DNA from: Bacteroidota bacterium | GTDB taxonomy: Bacteria > Bacteroidota > Bacteroidia > B-17B0 > Aurantibacillaceae | Direction of reading: 5' to 3' | Assembly (NCBI GenBank): GCA_016185125.1 | Contig: JACPOC010000025.1 | Coordinates: forward strand, 158,773 to 222,772 | DNA: 64,000 nucleotides | Part shown: positions 44,730-51,363 of the stretch, piece by piece | Position numbering within the stretch: the stretch's first letter is position 1 | Layout of the letters: each line of letters begins with the position of its first letter | Notes under the pieces: generated by a model | The model's database searches: none | The model's input: only the letters and a program-made list of their open reading frames with translations | Told to the model about the DNA's origin: nothing | Made by a program: the position numbers and the translations under genes

Positions 44730-44732
44730 ATA
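44711..44732 (+). repeat. Right 11-bp-period array (GGGCTAAAT), candidate arm-type sites
   Basis: TGGGCTAAATG (44711) and CGGGCTAAATA (44722) are spaced 11 bp and match the left array at 39989. They overlap the final codons and stop of the terminase-like gene and lie 54 nt from the right att core. Confidence 0.65.
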
Positions 44733-44740
44733 CTAAATTA

Positions 44741-44780
44741 AAAACCCCTAAACATTTGATTGTTAGGGCTTTATGCTTTT
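44741..44780. terminator. Bidirectional terminator supplied by the element at the tRNA junction
   Basis: CCCTAAACA and TGTTAGGG arms (44746-44769) form a stem flanked by A-rich sequence on one side and T-rich (CTTTATGCTTTT) on the other. It can end the element operon on the plus strand and the tRNA-Arg transcript on the minus strand. Confidence 0.65.
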
Positions 44781-44785
44781 AAAAA

Positions 44786-44798
44786 GTAGTCCCACTTG
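44786..44798. repeat. Right attachment repeat within tRNA-Arg
   Basis: GTAGTCCCACTTG, identical to 39845-39857. Twelve of the thirteen bases lie inside the tRNA gene (discriminator, 3' acceptor strand and start of the T arm), so the tRNA is restored after insertion. Confidence 0.88.
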
Positions 44799-44860
44799 GA
44801 TTCGAACCAAGGGCCGCAGGTTTAGAAAACCTGTGCTCTATCCAACTGAGCTATAGGACC
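44787..44860 (-). tRNA. tRNA-Arg (anticodon UCU)
   Basis: The minus strand reads GGTCCTA...TGGGACT-A, with D arm (GCTC...GAGC), anticodon stem-loop CAGGT-TTTCTAA-ACCTG giving TCT, and T arm CTTGG-TTCGAAT-CCAAG. The acceptor stem has two G-T wobbles. It is 74 nt long and CCA is not encoded. Its 3' end is the integration site of the element. Confidence 0.95.
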
Positions 44861-44962
44861 ATTTAATTTGGATTTAATCGCAATTTTAAGGTGGCAAAGA
44901 TAAAAAAAAGAATTTGTTATCGCAATTATAATTATTTTAGCACTTAATCCTTATTAGAATCC

Positions 44963-46912
44963 CTGCAGCTATCTGTTATCATAGTTAATTATAATGTAAA
45001 ACACTTTTTAGAACAGTGCCTTTATTCTGTATTTAAAGGTTTAAAATCTATTGAAGCCGAAGTGTTTGTAGTAGATAACAATTCTGTAGATGGCTCCGTT
45101 GCGCTTATTAAGAAAAAATTTCCTGAGGTTAAGCTAATTGTTAACACGGTAAATACAGGTTTTTCAGTGGGCAATAATCAAGCAATTAAATTAGCGCAAG
45201 GAAAATATGTTTTGCTTTTGAATCCCGATACGGTTGTTCAGGAAGATACTTTCAAAAAAACTCTCGCCTTTATGGAAACTCACCCTGAAGCCGGCGGATT
45301 AGGGATAAAAATGTTAGACGGTAAAGGTAATTTTTTACCGGAAAGCAAACGCGGGCTGCCAACTCCTTCGGTTGCTTTTTATAAGATATTTGGACTGGCT
45401 AAGTTATTTCCAAAGTCAGAAAAATTCGGACAATATCATTTAACTTATCTTAATAAAAATAAAAACCATCAGGTAGATATTTTGAGCGGAGCCTTTATGT
45501 TGATGCGCAAAGAGGCGCTTAATAAAGTAGGGTTACTGGATGAAACTTTTTTTATGTATGGCGAGGATATTGATCTCAGTTTCAGAATTACGCAAGGAGG
45601 CTATAAAAACTATTATTTCGCCGAAAGCAGCATCATTCATTATAAAGGGGAAAGTACCAAAAAAAGCAGTGTGAACTATGTGCTTGTTTTTTATAAAGCG
45701 ATGGCCATATTCGCCGAAAAACATTTTTCAAAAAAGCATGCCCGCACTTTTCATATACTTATCTATTTTGCGATATATTTAAGAGCTGCCGCCGCAATTT
45801 TTGGCCGATTAATTAAGCAGTTGTTTTTTCCGGCATTGGATTTTATTTTAATTTTATTAGGCCTTTACTTTTGTAAAAACTTATATGAAATAAATTTTAA
45901 ACTTTACCCAAATTTTTACTCGTCCGAAATTTTGAAATTATTTTTTCCGCTCTACACCCTTATCTGGATGTTTTTTACATATTTAAGCGGAGGCTATGAT
46001 GTTCCTTTACGAATGTGGAAAATCATTCGCGGTGTTATGGCCGGCTCTGCTTTCATTTTAATTCTTTATTCTTTATTGCCTGAATATTATCGCTTTTCGC
46101 GTGCACTTATCCTTATTGGTTCTGCATATACATTCTTAATTTACGTGCTTACGCGACTTGTTTTTCACTTATTAAAAATTAAAAAATTTAAACTTGGCGG
46201 CATAAACAATTATGCGCGCATAGCAATTATTGGCAGTGAAAAAGAATTTATAAGGGTGAACAGCCTTTTAAAGCAAACAAAAATCAATGCTGAGTTCACT
46301 GGCTTTGTGAGTACGGAAAATAATGGTGTTAAAAATGAATTTTACATTGGCCCTTTTCATCAAATAAACGAAATTATCGATGTACATCATGTTAGGGAAA
46401 TAATTTTCTGCGCGCGCGATATTTCCTCCGGTGAAATCATTGACAAAATGGTAACTTTAGTAACCAAAGGCGTTGAGTTTAAAATAGCGCCTCCCGAAAG
46501 TCTTTCTATTATTGGAAGCAGTAATATTGATACTGCCGGGGATTTATATGTGATAGACATTAATAATGTTGGCCGTCCCGAAAATCGACGCAAAAAACGC
46601 TTATTAGATTTGACAGTAAGTTTTATATTGATTGTATTTGTATGGTTCTTCATATGGTTTCAAAAAAACAAAGTAGGGTTTGTGGCTAATTGCTTTAAAG
46701 TAATGTTTGGCATTTATTCATGGGTGGGCTATGGCAAGGCAAAAAGAAAAGATCTACCAAGTATAAAGCCCTCCGTTTTAAGCCCCGCATTGGGATTAAC
46801 CAGCCTATCAGATGAACGTATCAATCGCGCTTTACTGAATTATTCAAAGGACTACAAAATTGAAAATGATTTTAAAATCATCTATACTAATTTCAGTAAG
46901 TTAGGATGTTAA
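44963..46912 (+). CDS. Family 2 glycosyltransferase fused to a degenerate sugar-transferase-like membrane region
   Basis: The frame is open upstream of the first GTG (45062), and the conserved GT2 opening (LQLSVIIVNYNVKHFLEQCL) lies there. I therefore place the start at CTG 44963, aligned with the usual MQLSVIIVNYN. That gives 649 residues. Residues 1 to about 260 have the GT-A motifs VDNNSVDGS, NPDTVV, and GEDIDLSFRI. Several TMs follow, then a CoA-binding-like Rossmann region (NYARIAIIGSEKEFIRV) and a short KKRLLDLTVS segment reminiscent of the start of WcaJ/PglC transferases but lacking their catalytic core. It is probably an envelope polysaccharide transferase. Confidence 0.85.
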   Translation: MQLSVIIVNYNVKHFLEQCLYSVFKGLKSIEAEVFVVDNNSVDGSVALIKKKFPEVKLIVNTVNTGFSVGNNQAIKLAQGKYVLLLNPDTVVQEDTFKKTLAFMETHPEAGGLGIKMLDGKGNFLPESKRGLPTPSVAFYKIFGLAKLFPKSEKFGQYHLTYLNKNKNHQVDILSGAFMLMRKEALNKVGLLDETFFMYGEDIDLSFRITQGGYKNYYFAESSIIHYKGESTKKSSVNYVLVFYKAMAIFAEKHFSKKHARTFHILIYFAIYLRAAAAIFGRLIKQLFFPALDFILILLGLYFCKNLYEINFKLYPNFYSSEILKLFFPLYTLIWMFFTYLSGGYDVPLRMWKIIRGVMAGSAFILILYSLLPEYYRFSRALILIGSAYTFLIYVLTRLVFHLLKIKKFKLGGINNYARIAIIGSEKEFIRVNSLLKQTKINAEFTGFVSTENNGVKNEFYIGPFHQINEIIDVHHVREIIFCARDISSGEIIDKMVTLVTKGVEFKIAPPESLSIIGSSNIDTAGDLYVIDINNVGRPENRRKKRLLDLTVSFILIVFVWFFIWFQKNKVGFVANCFKVMFGIYSWVGYGKAKRKDLPSIKPSVLSPALGLTSLSDERINRALLNYSKDYKIENDFKIIYTNFSKLGC

Positions 46913-46987
46913 CCAACATTTGTTAAACTTTGTTTATCACTTTGCAAGATCCGAGATTTATCTTCAAATTTAATCTAAAACTAAATC

Positions 46988-47437
46988 ATGAAGAATTTAT
47001 TAACCATTGCCTTTACTCTCATTTCATTTATGGGATTATATTCTCAGAATCAGAATCCTCTTAGCTGGCAAGCTTCTTATAAATCAATATCAAAAACTGA
47101 AGGCGAAATAATTATAACAGCAACTATTGAAAAAGGTTGGCATACTTATTCGCAGCGCCCTACTGATGCAGGACCTATTCCCACTTCTTTTAAATTTACA
47201 CCTTCAAAGGAATATAAATTAGTGGGTAAAACAGAAGAGAGCAATGCGCATGAAGAATATGTAAAAGCTTTTGAAGCTAAAATTTATGTATTTAACAACA
47301 AAGCGGAATTTAAACAAAAAATAAAAATTACCGGAAAAGGCCCGGCTACTATTAATTTTAAAGTGGAGTACATGTGCTGTAACGATGCCATGTGCCTTCC
47401 TCCAAAAACACTCGATTTATCTGTTAATACACAATAA
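46988..47437 (+). CDS. Stand-alone DsbD alpha-like periplasmic domain
   Basis: A 149-residue exported protein (leader ends LYSQ). The mature part (SKTEGEIIITATIEKGWHTYSQRPTDAGPIPTSFKFTP to YMCCNDAMCLPP) is the N-terminal thiol-disulfide domain of DsbD. It carries CCNDAMC, giving a Cys pair near the C-terminal end. It resembles the first about 140 residues of the next gene, with shared 'SFxFTPxxxYxLVGxxxESxxHxE', so it is a tandem partial duplication. It probably passes electrons with DsbD in the periplasm. Confidence 0.85.
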   Translation: MKNLLTIAFTLISFMGLYSQNQNPLSWQASYKSISKTEGEIIITATIEKGWHTYSQRPTDAGPIPTSFKFTPSKEYKLVGKTEESNAHEEYVKAFEAKIYVFNNKAEFKQKIKITGKGPATINFKVEYMCCNDAMCLPPKTLDLSVNTQ

Positions 47438-47477
47438 AAAATAATAGTATTTTTACTCTTTAAACGTTTTTAATTCT

Positions 47478-49520
47478 ATGAAAAAGTTTCTTTTACTTTT
47501 TGTGCTATTTGCTCTTAAATTCTCCGCGCAGGAAACGCACGTGAAATGGGATTTTGAAACTAAAAAGATATCCGATTGCGAAATTGATTTGATTGTTAAG
47601 GCAAGTATAAAAAAATACTGGCACATTTATTCTATCACACAAAAAAATCCCGACGGCCCGAATGCCACATCTTTTACATTTACCCCAAATTCAGATTATG
47701 CCCTTGTAGGCACGGTTAAAGAATCAACTCCTCACAAGGAATTTGATAAAGTTTTTTCTATGAACGTTGCTTCGCACGAAAACAAAGCAACTTTTACACA
47801 GCGAATTAAATTATTATCCGGAAAAAAAATTACTGTTAAGTGTCGGTATGAAGCCCAAATTTGCGACTCTGCCAGTTGCACATTTCCACCTGCCGATACT
47901 TATGAATTTCAATTAAATGGTTCGCCGATATGCGCAACTTCCGTTACTTCAACAGCAACCCAAAGTGTTACGTCTGATTCCACACAAACCTCCAACAACA
48001 CCGCAGTTATTAGTAAAACTACGGTTGCTGCCACTGAAAATAAATCGGGGGGCACATCTGCAGAAACACTAAGCTGGCTCACTATTTTTCTTGCCGGATT
48101 TGTTGGCGGATTTGCAGCACTTTTAACTCCTTGCGTATTTCCAATGATACCAATGAACGTGAGTTTTTTTACCACACGATCAAAAACAAAAAAACAGGGA
48201 ATACATAACGCGCTTATTTATGCTTTATTTATTATTGTATTGTATGTAGGATTAGGATTAGGTGTAACCCTCATTTTTGGTGCCGGAGCCTTGCATACAT
48301 TATCCACTAACGCCTGGTTCAACCTTGCCTTTTTTGTCTTATTGCTTGTGTTTGCCGCTTCCTTTTTAGGAGCTTTTGAAATTGTTTTGCCCAGCTCTTT
48401 TGTAAATAAAATGGATGCTAAATCAGAGAAAGGCGGAATAGCAGGAATATTTTTTATGGCCTTTACGCTGGCATTGGTTTCTTTTAGTTGCACAGGTCCT
48501 ATCATAGGAACACTTTTAGTACAAGCAGCAGCTGGTGGCGACATCGGCGGCCCTTTCTGGGGTATGTTTGGCTTCGCGTTAGCCCTTTCTTTACCATTCG
48601 GTTTATTCGCTGCTTTTCCGGGCTGGCTGAACGCCCTTCCAAAATCCGGTGGCTGGCTTAATTCTGTAAAAGTAGTTTTAGGATTTCTTGAACTGGCCCT
48701 TGCTTTAAAGTTTGCCTCTAATGCTGATCTTGTGTGGCAAGCCGGAATTTTAACCCGCGAAGTTTTTATAGGTTTATGGATAGTTATTTTTGGACTACAA
48801 GGGGTTTATCTTATTGGAGGATTTAAAACCTCACATGATAGCGATTTAAAAAATGTATCTGTAACACGTTTGTTTTTTGCAATTGTTTCATTTTTCATTA
48901 CCATTTATTTAATTCCCGGAATGTGGGGAGCCCCTTTAAAATTATTTAGTGGGATTCTGCCGCCGCTTGATTATTCCGAATCTCCACATGGCTTTGGAGG
49001 CTCTCAGAATTCACATCAATCTACAATAAATACAGATATTGAATTTAATAAATATATTGAAGTCAATAAAAATGGAATTATTCATTTTAAAAATGATTAT
49101 GAGCACGCTTTGGCTTATGCAAGAAAAGTTGGTAAACCTTTGATGGTAGATTTTACCGGACATGCCTGTGCAAATTGCAGGAAAACCGAAGATTATATAT
49201 GGCCCGAGCCTGAGATTACAAAAAGATTGAATAACGATGTTGTTCTTGTTTCTTTATATGTGGACGATAAACGATCTCTTGAGCCTAAAGATTTTATGAA
49301 AGTTCAGTGGTACGGAAAAGAACGTGTAATAACCGACATTGGAGATAAATTTAAATACATGGAGGAAACGTTATATGGACAAAGCACACAACCGTTATAT
49401 GTTTTATTAGATAATAATGAGAAACCATTAAATGCGGTGCGCGGTTATAATTCCTCTATTGAAGAATACAAAGCCTGGATGGATGAGGGTATTGCGAAAT
49501 TTAAACCATCCAAAAAATAA
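47478..49520 (+). CDS. dsbD: Thiol:disulfide interchange protein DsbD family
   Basis: A 680-residue protein. An N-terminal alpha-like domain (signal peptide to about residue 145, with CDSASC) is followed by a Ser/Thr-rich linker. An eight-TM hydrophobic core follows, with paired Cys (LLTPCVFPMIPMN and VSFSCTGPIIGT). The C-terminal thioredoxin fold (about 525-680) has the redox pair ACANC in DFTGHACANCRKTE. It shuttles electrons from cytoplasmic thioredoxin to periplasmic disulfides, for cytochrome maturation or protein repair. It is 40 nt after the DsbD-alpha gene. Confidence 0.93.
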   Translation: MKKFLLLFVLFALKFSAQETHVKWDFETKKISDCEIDLIVKASIKKYWHIYSITQKNPDGPNATSFTFTPNSDYALVGTVKESTPHKEFDKVFSMNVASHENKATFTQRIKLLSGKKITVKCRYEAQICDSASCTFPPADTYEFQLNGSPICATSVTSTATQSVTSDSTQTSNNTAVISKTTVAATENKSGGTSAETLSWLTIFLAGFVGGFAALLTPCVFPMIPMNVSFFTTRSKTKKQGIHNALIYALFIIVLYVGLGLGVTLIFGAGALHTLSTNAWFNLAFFVLLLVFAASFLGAFEIVLPSSFVNKMDAKSEKGGIAGIFFMAFTLALVSFSCTGPIIGTLLVQAAAGGDIGGPFWGMFGFALALSLPFGLFAAFPGWLNALPKSGGWLNSVKVVLGFLELALALKFASNADLVWQAGILTREVFIGLWIVIFGLQGVYLIGGFKTSHDSDLKNVSVTRLFFAIVSFFITIYLIPGMWGAPLKLFSGILPPLDYSESPHGFGGSQNSHQSTINTDIEFNKYIEVNKNGIIHFKNDYEHALAYARKVGKPLMVDFTGHACANCRKTEDYIWPEPEITKRLNNDVVLVSLYVDDKRSLEPKDFMKVQWYGKERVITDIGDKFKYMEETLYGQSTQPLYVLLDNNEKPLNAVRGYNSSIEEYKAWMDEGIAKFKPSKK

Positions 49521-49547
49521 ACTCGTCTACTCTAAAGACTATTCTCA

Positions 49548-50138
49548 TTATCTTAATCTGCCAACTACACCTATCTGAAATATTAAGGGAGAAGGGTAGA
49601 TCGAATATTTTGGGCTATGGGTAAAGTTGTACATAAGGGCAGTGTTTAAAACTAAAAGCTCTCCTAACGGTTGACTATAGCCCACACCGGCCAATACGTA
49701 ATCAATCCAGATTTTTTTCTTCGGGTTATAAAAATTGTAAAGATCGGGCTGTAATAATTTGTCATACTGCCCTTGTACAAAAAAACTTGGCGTAATATTA
49801 TATCTCGCATAAGAATGTCCACCGTAAATTGATTGCGAATATTTGCCATACGCTCCATAATCAACTTTGGTGTAATTGTAAATAAAACCTATACCAACGT
49901 TTAAGTTTTTTTGCAACAAATATCCAATAGATGGCGAAATGTAAATGAAAGTAGGATTTCCGAAGTATGCTTGAAAATTACCACCGAACGTAACTTTCTC
50001 TTCCCACTCTTGGTTTGTTTTTTTTGTGCGGTCTTTGGCTGTAGGAGGCTTATCGCCGGTATAAACGCTATCCGTTTGAGCCTTCATAGAAGTCTTGAAC
50101 GAAATAATAAAAAATAATATTACAATTATTTGCCTCAT
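49548..50138 (-). CDS. Outer-membrane beta-barrel-like exported protein
   Basis: A 196-residue protein starting at the ATG at 50136-50138 (MRQIIVILFFIISFKTSMKAQ). A longer frame upstream would include non-leader residues and cross the promoter, so I reject it. The mature part is a Tyr/Gly-rich beta barrel (GGNFQAYFGNPTFIYISPSIGYLL, NLNVGIGFIYNYTKVDYG) ending in a strand with a terminal aromatic-Arg pattern. It is probably a small outer-membrane barrel. Function is not recognised. It is divergent from the SDR gene. Confidence 0.7.
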   Translation of the reverse strand: MRQIIVILFFIISFKTSMKAQTDSVYTGDKPPTAKDRTKKTNQEWEEKVTFGGNFQAYFGNPTFIYISPSIGYLLQKNLNVGIGFIYNYTKVDYGAYGKYSQSIYGGHSYARYNITPSFFVQGQYDKLLQPDLYNFYNPKKKIWIDYVLAGVGYSQPLGELLVLNTALMYNFTHSPKYSIYPSPLIFQIGVVGRLR

Positions 50139-50142
50139 CTTA

Positions 50143-50163
50143 TATCTTTGTAATACAAATTTA
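50143..50163. promoter_or_regulatory. Divergent overlapping promoters
   Basis: TATCTTTG (50143-50150) on the plus strand fits a -7 box for the SDR gene at 50170. TAAATTTG (read on the minus strand, 50156-50163) fits a -7 box for the barrel gene at 50138. Clear -33 elements at the right spacing are not obvious. Confidence 0.4.
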
Positions 50164-50169
50164 CATAAT

Positions 50170-50868
50170 ATGTTGGTATTAGTTACTGGTGCTTCCAAAG
50201 GAATAGGGTTTGAAACGGTTAAACAATTGTCGCAAATGCCTGAAATACTGGTAATTGGTGTTTCGCGGAATACCGCTTCTATGCTCCGGTTAATTTCTCA
50301 AAAAAACATAAAAAATCTTTTACCGCTAAAAGGTGATATAAATAAACCCGCCGATCTCAAACGAATAGCGACCACAATAAAAAAACTAAATCTGCATTTG
50401 GACGTCCTCATTAATAACGCCGGTGAAATTGTAAATAAGCCCTTTCAAAAAATAACTTCTAAAGAATTACTTTCGGTTTACTCTACTAATGTATTTGCGC
50501 CTTTTCTTTTAATACAACAGCTCTTGCCACTTTTTAATCCTGAAAAGCGTTCGCACATAGTAAATATAAGCAGTATTGGGGGGGTGCAGGGAAGCTCCAA
50601 GTTTCCTGGCTTAAGCGCTTACAGCAGTAGTAAAGCTGCTCTTTGCGGCTTAACAGAATGCCTTGCCGAAGAGTTTAAATTAAAAAATATAGCTATTAAT
50701 TGCCTTGCTCTTGGAGCAGTTCAAACAGAAATGCTCAACAGAGCTTTTCCGGGCTATAAAGCCCCTTTGCAACCTCAGCAGATGGCAGAATACATTTGCA
50801 CCTTTGCCTTATCAGCTCATAATTATTTTAACGGTAAAATAATTCCTGTTTCATCAACAACCCCATAA
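50170..50868 (+). CDS. Short-chain dehydrogenase/reductase (SDR)
   Basis: A 232-residue SDR from the ATG at 50170 (MLVLVTGASKGIG). The upstream ATG at 50095 lies within the divergent gene. Motifs are: cofactor TGASKGIG, NNAG, catalytic Ser in NISSIGG, and YSSSK with the Tyr and Lys. The C-terminal substrate region is short. It catalyses an NAD(P)-dependent carbonyl/alcohol conversion. The substrate is unknown. Confidence 0.9.
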   Translation: MLVLVTGASKGIGFETVKQLSQMPEILVIGVSRNTASMLRLISQKNIKNLLPLKGDINKPADLKRIATTIKKLNLHLDVLINNAGEIVNKPFQKITSKELLSVYSTNVFAPFLLIQQLLPLFNPEKRSHIVNISSIGGVQGSSKFPGLSAYSSSKAALCGLTECLAEEFKLKNIAINCLALGAVQTEMLNRAFPGYKAPLQPQQMAEYICTFALSAHNYFNGKIIPVSSTTP

Positions 50869-50871
50869 ATT

Positions 50872-51363
50872 ATGAATAAATTATTTCTAGTTGCGTTTGT
50901 AGTAATCACCAGTATTGCTGCCGGTCAAAAAAAAATTAAACTTGAGTTAACTTTTAAATATACCAAACCTTATTGTGGCGCAGGAAAAGCTTCGGCAGCT
51001 CAACAGGCCGATTCTAAAAAAGAAAGGCCTCTGCCCAATCAAAAATTCTTTGTTTATCAAAACAATACTTGTATTGATTCGCTTATTACAAATGATAGCG
51101 GCAATGTGGTTGTTAAGTATTATCCGGGAACTTATTTTTTATTTGAGCCCTGGAAACATTTTAAAAAAACACCCGACAATTCTCCTATCACCGATTTTTT
51201 TGGAGATTGCCTTGCTAAAGAATGGATAAAACCCAATTATAAAGTAACGATTTCTGATGGTGATTTACTTATGATCTACTATGAAATAAGTGCAAGCCGT
51301 TGTCCGAATCAATTGGCCTGTTTAAAAGTCAGGCATTTGCCCTCTCAGATCAAGCGTAAATGA
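50872..51363 (+). CDS. Exported protein, paralogue of the protein at 53787
   Basis: A 163-residue protein with a signal peptide ending AAGQ. It has two Cys-containing motifs (KPYCGAGKAS and a C-terminal CPNQLACLKV) and the central strand pattern KYYPGTYFLFEPWKHFKK, then CLAKEWIKPNYKV. The paralogue downstream of the receptor shares PYCGGA, KPGTYKLYEPWRYYKK, and CLATEWKKPF. The fold may be Ig-like/carboxypeptidase-regulatory-like. It is 3 nt after the SDR and overlaps the receptor gene by 4 nt (ATGA). Confidence 0.7.
   Translation: MNKLFLVAFVVITSIAAGQKKIKLELTFKYTKPYCGAGKASAAQQADSKKERPLPNQKFFVYQNNTCIDSLITNDSGNVVVKYYPGTYFLFEPWKHFKKTPDNSPITDFFGDCLAKEWIKPNYKVTISDGDLLMIYYEISASRCPNQLACLKVRHLPSQIKRK

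Larger units (their letters stand above)
39845..44798 (+). mobile_element. Integrative element in tRNA-Arg(UCU), about 4.95 kb
   Basis: Bounded by 13-bp direct repeats, one being the 3' end of the intact tRNA-Arg gene. The cargo, all on the plus strand, is: tyrosine recombinase, unknown protein, MerR-like HTH, winged-helix protein, VRR-NUC nuclease, unknown protein, and terminase-small-subunit-like HTH protein. Arrays of an 11-bp GGGCTAA motif occur inside both ends. I see no transposase, relaxase, portal, capsid, large terminase or obvious primase. The tight gene overlaps and the phage-like nuclease/HTH set suggest a phage-derived or phage-parasitic (satellite) element rather than a conjugative one. 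Its transfer mechanism is unknown. Confidence 0.85.
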
